Source: Atopobium sp. BS2
GTDB lineage: Bacteria; Actinomycetota; Coriobacteriia; Coriobacteriales; Atopobiaceae
Assembly: GCF_000565075.1 (NCBI RefSeq)
Contig: NZ_JDFG01000027.1
Span: 1 to 39,771, forward strand
Reading direction: 5' to 3'
DNA length: 39,771 nucleotides
This document shows, one piece after another, positions 8,536 through 16,920 of this stretch. The translations under genes and the position numbers were made by a program. Numbering within the stretch: position 1 is the stretch's first letter; each line of letters opens with the position of its first letter. A model generated the notes under the pieces. The model was not told the DNA's origin and searched no databases. It saw nothing but the letters and a program-made list of their open reading frames with translations.

Positions 8536-10271
8536 TGAAACGCATCCTTGACTTGGCCGGAAGCTTCTCACCGGCATCACGCCGCAGCCTCATGGCAGGC
8601 ATGGTCTGTAATGTCATTAAAGCGTTCTTCATGTCCGGAATGCTCATAGCGGTATGGTGGGCCCTTGAGATGCGAAGTCACCTGAGCGCAGGAGTTGCCC
8701 TACAATGTTTAGGGATCCTCGCCATCAGCGTAGCGGGTCAGTTTGCCTTCCAATATCTCGTGGACATACAGATGGACGCCGAGGGGTTCCACATCTTTCG
8801 TGATCTGCGGCTACGGGTGGGCGACCGCTTAAAAGGCGCTCCCATGGGCTACTTCTCAGAGCAGCGTCTCTCGGCGATAACCACCACACTCACTACCACG
8901 GTGCACCAACTCGAAGAGTTCATGACCATCTGTCTCACGGGACTCTCGGGCGGCGTAGCCATGGCAGTGATCATGAGTCTGTTCTTCCTGTTTCAAGCGC
9001 CACCGGTTGCCTTCATTACCTTTGTCGGCATTGCCGTAGGCCTTATTGTTTTGGATTGGCTGAGAAGACGCTCGACCGCCGTCACACGGGAGGTCACTGC
9101 CGCACAGGAGGAAATGACTGACAAGGTGATCGAATACGTCTGCGGCATGGCTGTATTGCGGGCATTCGCGACACCCGATGACGCACTTGCCGCAGCAAAG
9201 GCATCCTTTGAGCGGAAACGCCAGGCAGATTACGATCAAGAGCAGGCGGCACAAGGTATCCTCAAGCTCTATGCGCTCGTGTTCAACCTTGCAAGCTGCG
9301 GAGTTCTTCTCGCCGCATGCGCACTATATCTGACAGGCGCTCTGTCTCTCTCATGGGCGCTCACGCTGCTGGTTGCCGCTTTTATGATCTACGGAGAGCT
9401 TATCAGCGCGAACAACAGTGCGTTTCTCACCAAGAAGATCGAAGGAGAGCTTAACCGCATTGACGAGGTATGTTCAGTGCCAAAGCAAGACCTTACGGAT
9501 GAGACGCTCTCACCCGACGGATTTGCCCTGGCCATGGAAGATGTCTCATTCGGCTACGGAGACGGTCGTCGTGTCATAGACGGAGTAACGCTTTTTATTC
9601 CCGAAGGCTCAACCTGCGCACTCGTCGGCCCGAGCGGCTCGGGTAAAACGACGCTGGTGAATCTGCTTGCGCGCTTTTGGGATGTCGATAAGGGTCACGT
9701 TACCATCGGCGGCATTGATGTCCGCGAGGGAACGGCGGAAAGCCTGCTTGCAAACATATCGATGGTGTTCCAGAGCGTATACCTGTTCAATGACACCGTC
9801 GAGAATAACATTCGCTTTGGTCGCCCCGATGCACCGCGCGAAGAGGTCATCGCCGCAGCAAAACGCGCACGCTGCCATGATTTCATTATGGAACTTCCTG
9901 ACGGCTACGACACGGTGCTTGAGGAAGGTGGGGCAAACCTTTCCGGTGGAGAGCGCCAGAGAGTATCCATTGCACGCGCCATCATGAAGGATGCGCCGAT
10001 CGTCATCCTTGACGAGGCTACGAGCTCGGTCGACCCGGAAAACGAGCACCTGCTTATGCAGGCAGTAACGGAACTGACACGAGGAAAGACCCTTGTTACC
10101 ATTGCACATCGCCTGAACACGGTGCGCGATGCTGACCAGATCCTTGTGATCGACGGCGGGCGCATCGTTCAGCGTGGTACACATAATGAGCTAATGAAGG
10201 AGGCTGGTATCTACCGGCGCTTTATCGAGATGCGCCGGGAAGCTGCTGGATGGCGTATCATACGCTCTTAA
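8523..10271 (+). CDS. ABC transporter, fused membrane and ATPase domains (YbtQ/IrtB-like), second half-transporter
   Basis: A 582-residue partner of the preceding transporter. A six-helix membrane domain (about residues 20-305) is followed by an ATPase domain with Walker A GPSGSGKTT (369-377), signature LSGGE (473-477), Walker B IVILDE (493-498) and H-loop IAHRLNT. The ATG at 8523 lies inside the previous gene (13-base overlap) with GAGG just upstream (8511-8514), so translation is coupled. Both ATPase domains keep canonical catalytic glutamates, so the heterodimer does not show the one-degenerate-site asymmetry seen in many heterodimeric exporters. It is the last gene of the operon; no good intrinsic terminator is seen directly after it. 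Codon choice looks more G+C-rich than in the core genes to the right, in line with acquisition by transfer (by eye, not computed). Confidence 0.85.
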   Translation: MFAIMKRILDLAGSFSPASRRSLMAGMVCNVIKAFFMSGMLIAVWWALEMRSHLSAGVALQCLGILAISVAGQFAFQYLVDIQMDAEGFHIFRDLRLRVGDRLKGAPMGYFSEQRLSAITTTLTTTVHQLEEFMTICLTGLSGGVAMAVIMSLFFLFQAPPVAFITFVGIAVGLIVLDWLRRRSTAVTREVTAAQEEMTDKVIEYVCGMAVLRAFATPDDALAAAKASFERKRQADYDQEQAAQGILKLYALVFNLASCGVLLAACALYLTGALSLSWALTLLVAAFMIYGELISANNSAFLTKKIEGELNRIDEVCSVPKQDLTDETLSPDGFALAMEDVSFGYGDGRRVIDGVTLFIPEGSTCALVGPSGSGKTTLVNLLARFWDVDKGHVTIGGIDVREGTAESLLANISMVFQSVYLFNDTVENNIRFGRPDAPREEVIAAAKRARCHDFIMELPDGYDTVLEEGGANLSGGERQRVSIARAIMKDAPIVILDEATSSVDPENEHLLMQAVTELTRGKTLVTIAHRLNTVRDADQILVIDGGRIVQRGTHNELMKEAGIYRRFIEMRREAAGWRIIRS

Positions 10272-10294
10272 ACTTCATGGCTACAACTCTATTG

Positions 10295-10501
10295 TCACTT
10301 ATAACTTTTCGTCACAGTGGCAATTGCCGCATCCGTCTCTCCAGCAACTGTCTGTAAGAGTGCACGGTCTGCTTTGGCACCTCCACGGCGAGACCATTCG
10401 CACAAGGTTTCAACCCAGTACATTACCATGGCTGACGCCTTAAGGTGCATTGAGAAAGCATCATCATGTGCCGTACGTAGTGAAATTTTGGAAGTTCTTC
10501 T
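10295..10501 (-). pseudogene. Possible 3' remnant of an unidentified gene
   Basis: On the minus strand a 68-residue reading frame ends at the TGA 10297-10295. Its composition looks protein-like: SMHLKASAMVMYWVETL, then CEWSRRGGAKADRALLQ, then TVAGETDAAIATVTKSYK. It has no start codon with a ribosome site, and upstream (10501-10570) the coding-like signal moves to another frame (EKLEKILEKLVCREELPKF). I read this as a truncated and frameshifted gene remnant at the right edge of the transport island. No family is recognised. The rest of the 370-base gap (10272-10641) holds only the terminator at 10580-10613. A plus-strand 100-codon frame across the same bases runs through that terminator and is not credible. 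Confidence 0.35.
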
Positions 10502-10579
10502 CTACATACAAGCTTCTCAAGAATTTTCTCAAGCTTTTCAAGGTTTTTACCCTGCTTTTTTGCGCCAAAGAGATATCAA

Positions 10580-10613
10580 AAAAGAGCTTGGTTGCATGCA
10601 ACCAAGCTCTTTT
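10580..10613 (-). terminator. Perfect 34-base palindrome, intrinsic terminator of the cell-wall hydrolase gene
   Basis: The palindrome is exact over 34 bases with arms AAAAGAGCTTGGTTGC and a TGCATGCA centre. On the minus strand it is followed by further T residues (six in total), 28 bases after the stop of the gene at 10642. On the plus strand only four T residues follow, so it may act weakly in the other direction on read-through from the ABC operon. Confidence 0.85.
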
Positions 10614-10641
10614 ACGTAACAAGTTATGAAGGGCCAATACC

Positions 10642-11883
10642 TTAGCTTAGGACAACGCCGCCAAGCCAGCCCCACCTTGGAGTACTCAAAGCACCAAGCT
10701 GAGAAATCCAAGAACTCAAGCTCTGGCTTCTTACAATACCAGAGAGGCAGTGCCTGACCATGCCGCCACCAATGTAAATGCCAACGTGGCCGTAAATCAG
10801 AGCTGCAGCAGAACCACCAAGGGTTGGAACAGCAATAATCATGCCAGGCTCAATAGCGCTCTGATCAGTAGAGTAGCACCAGGAATAGTACATATCACAA
10901 GCGTTGCCATAGAAGGTGCCAACACCTGCGTTTGAGAAGACATTAGAAACCCAAGCAGCACAGAAGCCAGCACCGGTAGATCCGGTATAGCCTGCAGCAT
11001 TAACAACTGCAGCAGCAGAACCGGAACCAGCAGAAGAGGTTCCTCCTCCGCCACCGCCACCAGAGTAGCTACTACCACCACCGCTGTCGCTTGATGCAGC
11101 AGCACGTTGAGCAGCAACACGCTCTGCCTCCTGCTGAGCGGCAAGAAGTTCAGAATCACGCTGAGCGATAAGCGCTTTAACATTGTCATCAAGATTTGCA
11201 ACAACGTTTGCAGCGTCCGCCTGACGAGCAGAAATATCATTAAGCTGAGACTCCTGAGAAGCACGGAGATTCTCAAGTTCAGCCTTCTTATTCTCTAGCT
11301 CGGTCTTCTCGGACTGAAGAGCAGCCTTATCAGACTCAAGAGCAGCCTTCAGATTCTTAACTTCCTCAATCATCTTCTGATCGGACTCAGAAATCTTATC
11401 GAGGTAGTAAATATTAGAAGTGAGCTCCTCAAAGCTTGCAGAAGAAAGAATCATCTCCAAAGCACCAGCTGGGCCAGCCTTGTAGTTGCTGGACATACGA
11501 GCGCCAAGTTCTTTTCTCTTCTCGGCAATCTGAGTTTCCTTTTCAGAAATCTCTTTCTGCTTAGCATCAATCTGATTCTGCTTATCTGCAATCTGATCAG
11601 AAATAGCGCCAATCTGAGAGTTAGTGTCATTGAGGCTTGCTTGCATGCTAGAGACCTCATTAGAAATCTCATCGAGCAGCTTCTGAGCAGCATCGTAATC
11701 GCTACGAGCAGCATCAATCTGAGCCTGGGTAACACCAAAAGCAGGACGGGTGTTAATCAGAGATGCAGTAACGGCAGCGGCAGCAATGCCCATGCCGGCA
11801 AAAATCTTAAGAGCATCACGACGATTGAAAAGAGCAGCGCTCTGCTCCTCAATGGTTGTGCTTTGCTGTTTCTTTAAACTCAT
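10642..11883 (-). CDS. Tat-exported peptidoglycan hydrolase, coiled coil plus NlpC/P60 or CHAP-like domain
   Basis: A 413-residue secreted protein. The N terminus carries a twin-arginine signal (NRRDALKIFAG, Arg 21-22, then a hydrophobic Ala-rich stretch) with a likely cleavage near residue 50. Residues about 55-255 are a heptad-rich coiled coil (ISDQIADKQNQIDAKQKEIS), then a Gly/Ser linker (about 265-295). A C-terminal cysteine-peptidase-like domain has GFCAAWVSNVF (candidate catalytic Cys) and YGHVGIYIGGG (candidate His). The architecture resembles PcsB/CwlO-type hydrolases that cut peptide cross-links of the wall, with the coiled coil acting as an autoinhibitory or FtsEX-contacting arm in those families. 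The ATG follows AGGAG. It is a single gene with its own terminator. The Tat rather than Sec signal is notable; tatA/B and tatC are in this window. Confidence 0.88.
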   Translation of the reverse strand: MSLKKQQSTTIEEQSAALFNRRDALKIFAGMGIAAAAVTASLINTRPAFGVTQAQIDAARSDYDAAQKLLDEISNEVSSMQASLNDTNSQIGAISDQIADKQNQIDAKQKEISEKETQIAEKRKELGARMSSNYKAGPAGALEMILSSASFEELTSNIYYLDKISESDQKMIEEVKNLKAALESDKAALQSEKTELENKKAELENLRASQESQLNDISARQADAANVVANLDDNVKALIAQRDSELLAAQQEAERVAAQRAAASSDSGGGSSYSGGGGGGGTSSAGSGSAAAVVNAAGYTGSTGAGFCAAWVSNVFSNAGVGTFYGNACDMYYSWCYSTDQSAIEPGMIIAVPTLGGSAAALIYGHVGIYIGGGMVRHCLSGIVRSQSLSSWISQLGALSTPRWGWLGGVVLS

Positions 11884-11978
11884 AAGGGTCTCCTAGAACG
11901 TTTAGTAGTATGGTGTGACCTTTGAGAGACTATTCTACCCGAGATACACGATGATATTCAAAAAGATACGTAATTTAC

Positions 11979-12008
11979 AAACTCCCCAAAACAAATTTCG
12001 GGGAGTTT
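11979..12008 (-). terminator. Hairpin downstream of the NdpA-family gene
   Basis: AAACTCCCC (11979-11987) pairs with GGGGAGTTT (12000-12008), a 9-base stem with a 12-base loop, 31 bases after the stop of the gene at 12040. On the minus strand the stem ends in GTTT and an AT-rich stretch, so the U-run is weak. Confidence 0.6.
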
Positions 12009-12039
12009 TGGCTCTAAATTGTGAGGTCAACGGTAGGAT

Positions 12040-13101
12040 TTAGCGGTTTTCAATATGTGCAACATTTTTTATTGAAATGGTAATCCTGCCATCAGACTCG
12101 TGAGAAAATTCTAAGTAACCTGGACGATCCGTTAGGTTTGAAGGGAATGAAATCTCAATTCCCGTATCAGTGCGGATTTTATGATTCTTTGCAATTCTGT
12201 TAGCAACACCGCGTTTAACAGGAACTTCTTCGGGGAGCTCTCTACTTGCCACCTGAGCTTCGTACTTTTCCTGAATCTCAGGACGCTCCTCAAAGATACG
12301 CTTACCAACCTTGATAGGGTCTACTACCTCTTCTGCCTCTGCTGCTTCTGCAACGGCAGCCTTAGCACGAGACACCTCAACAGCAGGCTCAAGTCCATAC
12401 TCTTCTGCCAAGTCTTGAACAATAACAGTTACCTCGCCAATAACTTCATGACTAGAAGCCTCCGATGAGCACTCAAGGAAGAGTTCTGGGATGATGAACT
12501 TTCCCTCTCCCGCTACAGAGCGATCATGATCATGAAAATCAATAGCACCAGTATCCAGATCAATGACTGCATACGAATCAACTTTTTGCGTAGGAGAAGG
12601 CAGTGTTGCATCTTGGCGCAAAATCTCATTTGCAGAGCCGTTGACGTCATGAATAAAGGCCTGCTTGCGCGGAAGAAGCACAATGGCAAAAAGATGTCTT
12701 CCCTCGCCCTCAAATGCCTCAGCCTGAGCGTCCTCATCGTCTGCAGCAGCACTGGCAAGCGCCTGGCCGGCATCGGTATCAATGTAGTCCGCTACAAGAA
12801 GATCACACTGCTCAACGTCATCTGCACGACGAAGCTCTTCCCAGAACCACTGAGCAATCTGGTGAGAAAACTCTACAAACTCAACGTCTCCGTGGGCATA
12901 CTCCTGAAGACCTCCAGCAAAGTTACTGGTAGGAGCAAACTCTCCATGTCTAGACTCTGGATTTGCCGTAATTTTACGCAGTCTACGCTGTACGTATGAC
13001 TTTGTCTGACGATCCTCTAAATCCAAAGTAGATTGAGAGAAGTATTTAGTTCCCGTCTCAAAATCAAAGACGTGAAGAATTGCCTTAGTAACTCTAAGCA
13101 T
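12040..13101 (-). CDS. NdpA-family nucleoid-associated protein
   Basis: A 353-residue soluble protein matching the 37-kDa nucleoid-associated protein family (NdpA/YejK). It starts with MLRVTKAILHVFDFETG, has the family's central motif region (FAIVLLPRKQAFIHDVNG) and ends with a compact domain containing GIEISFPSNL and ITIKNVAHIE-type strands. Homologues bind DNA in the nucleoid; the exact function is poorly defined. An acidic, alanine-rich linker (AAVAEAAEAEEVVDP) separates the two halves. It lies 42 bases downstream of the PTS EIIA gene on the same strand and is probably cotranscribed with it; no functional link between the two is known to me. The ATG follows GAGG. Confidence 0.8.
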   Translation of the reverse strand: MLRVTKAILHVFDFETGTKYFSQSTLDLEDRQTKSYVQRRLRKITANPESRHGEFAPTSNFAGGLQEYAHGDVEFVEFSHQIAQWFWEELRRADDVEQCDLLVADYIDTDAGQALASAAADDEDAQAEAFEGEGRHLFAIVLLPRKQAFIHDVNGSANEILRQDATLPSPTQKVDSYAVIDLDTGAIDFHDHDRSVAGEGKFIIPELFLECSSEASSHEVIGEVTVIVQDLAEEYGLEPAVEVSRAKAAVAEAAEAEEVVDPIKVGKRIFEERPEIQEKYEAQVASRELPEEVPVKRGVANRIAKNHKIRTDTGIEISFPSNLTDRPGYLEFSHESDGRITISIKNVAHIENR

Positions 13102-13143
13102 GTAAAACCTCGTTTATTGCAGATGTTTTGCTGGCGAGAAACC

Positions 13144-13707
13144 CTAGTGCTTGACGCACATCAGAGGATCGCCAATCTTAACCAGTGGACGACCACCAAT
13201 CAGCGTTCCAGACTCACCAATCAGATCGATGCGCTCATACTGATCTGCATTAACAACAGTAACAACCACAACGTTCTCATATCCTGCTTCTTCAATGGCA
13301 GCAGCATCAAATGAAATCAGTGGAGTACCGGCCTTGACCTCATCGTTAGCGTGAACGTAACGGGTAAAGCCCTTGCCGTTCATCTCGATAGTGCCAACAC
13401 CAATGTGAATCAAAATCTCAATACCAGTGTCTGTGGTAAGGCCAATTGAGTGATTGGTTACGTTAGTTGCGGTAACGCGAGCATTGCAAGGAGCATAGAC
13501 GCAATCAAGGCCAACAGGCAAAATGCCATAGCCCTGGCCAAAGAGACCGCTTGAGATTACCTCATCGTGAACCTCTTGTACGCTTACCAGGACACCAGAA
13601 ACCGGTGCATAGATAGTGTCTTCCCTGGTAGCAAATGTAGCCTTCTGAGGCTGCTCTGTTCCGTTAGAAGGAACAAACACATTTTTAACCTTTGACCAAA
13701 GACCCAT
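13144..13707 (-). CDS. PTS glucose-type EIIA protein, stand-alone
   Basis: A 187-residue protein of the EIIA-Glc (Crr) family that receives phosphate from HPr and passes it to sugar-specific EIIB domains; in many bacteria it also regulates uptake. The active-site histidine is H101 in ILIHIGVGT, and the second conserved histidine is H86 in NHSIGL. The N terminus (MGLWSKVKNVF) resembles the amphipathic membrane-associating helix of Crr. The protein is complete and not fused to IIB or IIC domains; no partner PTS genes are in the window, so it must act with permeases encoded elsewhere. The ATG has a strong AAGGAGG site. First gene of a probable two-gene unit with the NdpA-family gene. Confidence 0.92.
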   Translation of the reverse strand: MGLWSKVKNVFVPSNGTEQPQKATFATREDTIYAPVSGVLVSVQEVHDEVISSGLFGQGYGILPVGLDCVYAPCNARVTATNVTNHSIGLTTDTGIEILIHIGVGTIEMNGKGFTRYVHANDEVKAGTPLISFDAAAIEEAGYENVVVVTVVNADQYERIDLIGESGTLIGGRPLVKIGDPLMCVKH

Positions 13708-13774
13708 GATGCCTCCTTGAGTATGTGCTCTGCACAGATACCATCTGACATAACATTTCCATTTTACCTAAGCG

Positions 13775-13813
13775 AGAAGGACGAATGCCCCACAGAGGAA
13801 CATCCGTCCTTCT
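13775..13813 (-). terminator. Hairpin after the FtsX-like permease gene
   Basis: AGAAGGACG (13775-13783) pairs with CGTCCTTCT (13805-13813), a 9-base stem with a long loop that can extend by a few pairs. It lies 30 bases downstream of the permease stop and upstream of the EIIA gene. No U-run follows on the minus strand, so termination efficiency is uncertain. Confidence 0.45.
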
Positions 13814-13842
13814 TTCACGAATTTACAACACGACGATGCAGA

Positions 13843-15948
13843 CTATTGCATTCTCTTAGCACCTCTAAAGATGATCGAACGTGCAGCAAAATAGGTAACC
13901 AGGAAGTATCCGCCATACAAAGCAGCTACTACTGCAACCACTCCACCAATGCTGCTAGCTACATCAAAGTTGCCAATCGACTTAATGACAGAAACCATAA
14001 TAGACATTGCGCATGTTGCGTGCGCAGCTGCCATAAGCAGTGGGAACAGGAAGTACACACCAATCTGAACAAAGAGTGCGCGACTTGCAAGGCCCTTCTC
14101 GGCACCAAGCTCTGCAAGAACTTGGTAGGCACGAGCATTGTCAGATGCCTCGGAGAGCTGCTGAAGTGCCAGTATAGCGGCGCACGCAATGAAGAGAACC
14201 AGGCCAATGTACAGTGCTAGATACGTCACAATACCAGAGAATCCAGCAGTCGATTGAATGTACTCGGAAGCGGTGACCACAAGCATTAAAGAATAAGGAT
14301 CGGAATCGCTACCAGTTACGGCACCATCGCCAAAGTACTGCTTAATCTGATTCTGGAACTGAGCTTCAGAAGCATCGCCTGGGGTTTGATAGTTGCCCAA
14401 AATGTAAGAGTTGGTCAAAACGGTGCTTGAAGGGAAGCTTTGATCAGCAACAACCACAATTCCAAATGCTGGCATAAGTGCAGGTCCACCTTGTGTTTGG
14501 GCAATATCAAGCGTTCCACCAACAGCATGAAGTTTGTGACCCTCAATGGTGAGTTCAGGATTATTAGCAAGAGAATCCTGCCAGTATTTTGTGAGATTAG
14601 TATCAAGCGTCCAAACCATATAGCCGTCAGTACCAAAGTCAACAGGCTCAAGACCAGATGCAACACGCAGTTTGTTGTACTGAGAAGCTCGCATCAAAGT
14701 TACGTTTTTCTGCGCAGGATCTTCCTGGCCACTATAGCCGGTAAAGTAATCACTAAAGCGCTTGCCTGTTACAGCATCAATAGAGCTATACGTGAAACTT
14801 GGTGTTGTTGGATCATCTTGAGCGTAGTACGTATCAACCTGGAAAGCGTTTTTGATAGTCTTGTCCCACTCTGGATCAAGTTTCTGCACTACAGAAAGGT
14901 AATCATATGAGTCCGCTGGACCAGGGGTATAACTGCGCTCTGAGCCTGGATTGATTGCTACAGAAACATCGTACGTTTTGATTTTAGAAAAGCTAGAGTT
15001 CATAGAGTCAACAAGCGAGAAACCCGTACCAAGTCCACAAACTGCCACAAAGAGCATGGCGCAGACTAAAGAGATGGAAACCCAAGCAGTATTAACGCGG
15101 GCATTAAACTGGCGCAGGATGAACGAATGAAGACCCTTGTAGTAGAAGCCCTTCTGCATCTGCATAAATCTGAGCAAAAAACCAGAGATTGAGAAGAAGA
15201 AGAGTGCTGTGCCCACAGATACCAAAGCAGTAGCCATGGCAAACTCGTCATCTATCTGTTTTAAACCATTGTGCTGAAGCAGGATATAGGAATAAGCAAT
15301 GATTCCAAGAGAGGCCAAGAAGAGCAGTACTGAAACGGTAAGGTTTCTTACCTTGACGGTCTGAGTTACTTTGTCTGCGTTAAGAAGGTCAATAAGCTTA
15401 TAGCGGGACACCGTGGTGACGTTAAAAATCAGCGCAACCACAAACATGACTACAAAGTAAATAACCGTTTGAATCAACGCAGCTTTCGAAAACACAAATT
15501 TAAATGAATCAAGAGTCGTGTTGAACATGTGGGCCGTTGCAAACATCATAAATTGAGAGATAAAAATACCTGCAACAAGTCCAACTACCAGGGCGAGAAA
15601 ACCAACAAACAGTGTCTCAATACTCATAATCTTAGAGACATTTCTCTTGGTCATGCCCAGTATCTGATACATGCCAAATTCTTTTTTCCTACGACGAATC
15701 AGAAATTGATTAGCGTAGACAACAAGAAATCCCATAATTACAGCAAGAAAAACGCTTACTCCAGAGATGGTGTTACTTAAGAGCTGAACAATGCGTCTCT
15801 GGTCTTCAGAAAGATTCAACACCATGGATTGCTGAGTAATTGAATTGAAGGAATAAAACAGTGCAACGCCTACTGCCAATGTCAGAAAGTAAATGCTGAA
15901 ATCGCGCAGTGATTTCTTGACGTTACCAAGCGCGATTTTACTGTACAT
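13843..15948 (-). CDS. Bce-type ABC transporter permease (FtsX-like, large extracellular domain)
   Basis: A 701-residue membrane protein of the BceB family. An N-terminal group of helices includes the family-typical cytoplasmic motif RRRKKEFGMYQILGMTKRNV and is followed by more helices. A large extracellular region of about 200 residues (roughly 305-510) comes next, and three C-terminal helices follow. BceAB transporters sense and detoxify cell-wall-active peptides such as bacitracin by removing them from lipid carriers, and signal to a BceS kinase (family knowledge). The ATG at 15948 (MYSKIALGNVKK) is chosen because GGAGGG lies just upstream and it overlaps the ATPase stop by 11 bases; the frame stays open 25 codons further upstream inside the ATPase gene. 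The partner kinase/regulator genes lie 2.2 kb away across a divergent acetyltransferase gene. Confidence 0.9.
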   Translation of the reverse strand: MYSKIALGNVKKSLRDFSIYFLTLAVGVALFYSFNSITQQSMVLNLSEDQRRIVQLLSNTISGVSVFLAVIMGFLVVYANQFLIRRRKKEFGMYQILGMTKRNVSKIMSIETLFVGFLALVVGLVAGIFISQFMMFATAHMFNTTLDSFKFVFSKAALIQTVIYFVVMFVVALIFNVTTVSRYKLIDLLNADKVTQTVKVRNLTVSVLLFLASLGIIAYSYILLQHNGLKQIDDEFAMATALVSVGTALFFFSISGFLLRFMQMQKGFYYKGLHSFILRQFNARVNTAWVSISLVCAMLFVAVCGLGTGFSLVDSMNSSFSKIKTYDVSVAINPGSERSYTPGPADSYDYLSVVQKLDPEWDKTIKNAFQVDTYYAQDDPTTPSFTYSSIDAVTGKRFSDYFTGYSGQEDPAQKNVTLMRASQYNKLRVASGLEPVDFGTDGYMVWTLDTNLTKYWQDSLANNPELTIEGHKLHAVGGTLDIAQTQGGPALMPAFGIVVVADQSFPSSTVLTNSYILGNYQTPGDASEAQFQNQIKQYFGDGAVTGSDSDPYSLMLVVTASEYIQSTAGFSGIVTYLALYIGLVLFIACAAILALQQLSEASDNARAYQVLAELGAEKGLASRALFVQIGVYFLFPLLMAAAHATCAMSIMVSVIKSIGNFDVASSIGGVVAVVAALYGGYFLVTYFAARSIIFRGAKRMQ

Positions 15949-16768
15949 CAGCACCCTCCCCTCCCAGGAATGAAACAACATCCATGATCTGGTCAAAGAA
16001 CTGCTTACGGGGTTTCTCGCCACGAACTATCTCGTTAAAGATGCGACCATCTTTAATGAAAATAACGCGATGAGCGTAAGAAGCTGCATATGAATCGTGA
16101 GTGACCATAGCAATAGTTGCGCCATTACGATTGAGGTTCTCAAGGCTTTCAAGCAGCGTGCGGGCGTTCTTTGAGTCAAGTGCGCCGGTTGGCTCGTCTG
16201 CAAGGACAAGCGAAGGGTTAGTAACAATTGCTCGAGCAGCAGCAACGCGCTGACGCTGACCACCGGACATCTCGTAAGGGAACTTGTCCAGCACCTCAGT
16301 AATCTGAAGCAGCTTGGCAACGTTTTCTACGCGCTCCAAAACTTCCTGAGCGCGGACGTGACCAATGGTTAGTGAGAGCGCGATATTCTCGCGAGCAGTA
16401 AGGCTATCAAGCAAGTTGGCGTCCTGGAAAATAAAGCCCAAGCGGTCACGTCTAAAGGCAGAAAGCTCTGCACCGCGCAGTCTGGAAAGCTCTTGGTCAT
16501 CAATAAAGATGTGGCCCGCAGATGCCTGGTCAATGGTAGAGATACAGTTCAAAAGCGTGGTTTTACCAGAGCCAGAAGGTCCCATGATGGCAATGAACTC
16601 ACCGCGAGCTACAGAAAGATTAATGCCGTCCAGCGCCTTAGTGATATTTCCACGAGTTCCATAGTACTTCTCAAGGTTTTGACAAACCAAAACAGTGTGA
16701 GGGGTAAGTGCTGAAGATTGTCCAGCCACAACAGTTGGCTGAGTTGGAGTTACTTGAGTAGCTGCCAT
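15938..16768 (-). CDS. Bce-type ABC transporter ATP-binding protein
   Basis: A 276-residue ABC ATPase with Walker A GPSGSGKTT (63-71), signature MSGGQ (167-171), Walker B LVLADE (187-192) and the D-loop GALDSK, typical of the MacB/LolD/BceA class. It has an N-terminal extension of about 25 residues rich in Thr, Pro and Gln before the ABC domain proper (LVCQNLEKYYG). The ATG at 16768 (MAATQ) is preferred over the ATG at 16783 because AAAGGA sits seven bases before it. It pairs with the overlapping permease gene. The 152-base gap upstream contains a direct-repeat box (16846-16862) suited to an OmpR-type regulator, so control by the response regulator at 19200-19871 is likely. Confidence 0.92.
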   Translation of the reverse strand: MAATQVTPTQPTVVAGQSSALTPHTVLVCQNLEKYYGTRGNITKALDGINLSVARGEFIAIMGPSGSGKTTLLNCISTIDQASAGHIFIDDQELSRLRGAELSAFRRDRLGFIFQDANLLDSLTARENIALSLTIGHVRAQEVLERVENVAKLLQITEVLDKFPYEMSGGQRQRVAAARAIVTNPSLVLADEPTGALDSKNARTLLESLENLNRNGATIAMVTHDSYAASYAHRVIFIKDGRIFNEIVRGEKPRKQFFDQIMDVVSFLGGEGADVQ

Positions 16769-16845
16769 GTTGCGTCCTTTCATTGGGAGCGAGTAAATCT
16801 TGAGATATATACTCCGTCACTACCGTTTACGTTGCCATCGATTGA

Positions 16846-16862
16846 CCTTACAGAAACCTTAC
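16846..16862. promoter_or_regulatory. Direct-repeat box, candidate binding site of the Bce-type response regulator
   Basis: CCTTAC occurs at 16846-16851 and 16857-16862, an 11-base period typical of OmpR/PhoB-family tandem sites (GTAAGG-N5-GTAAGG on the minus strand). It lies about 80 bases before the ABC ATPase start on the minus strand, upstream of a TATATA stretch (16805-16810 region) that could be a -10 element. It is also about 60 bases before the plus-strand acetyltransferase start, so it could serve both directions. Confidence 0.5.
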
Positions 16863-16920
16863 GCTTTTCTCACTTTGATGTGTCAAAATATCACTATCAA
16901 GCATACGGGAGGGGCATGCT

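Noticed and set aside
10317-10619. 100-codon plus-strand frame after the ABC operon
   Set aside because: Runs through the palindromic terminator at 10580-10613 and overlaps a more protein-like minus-strand remnant.
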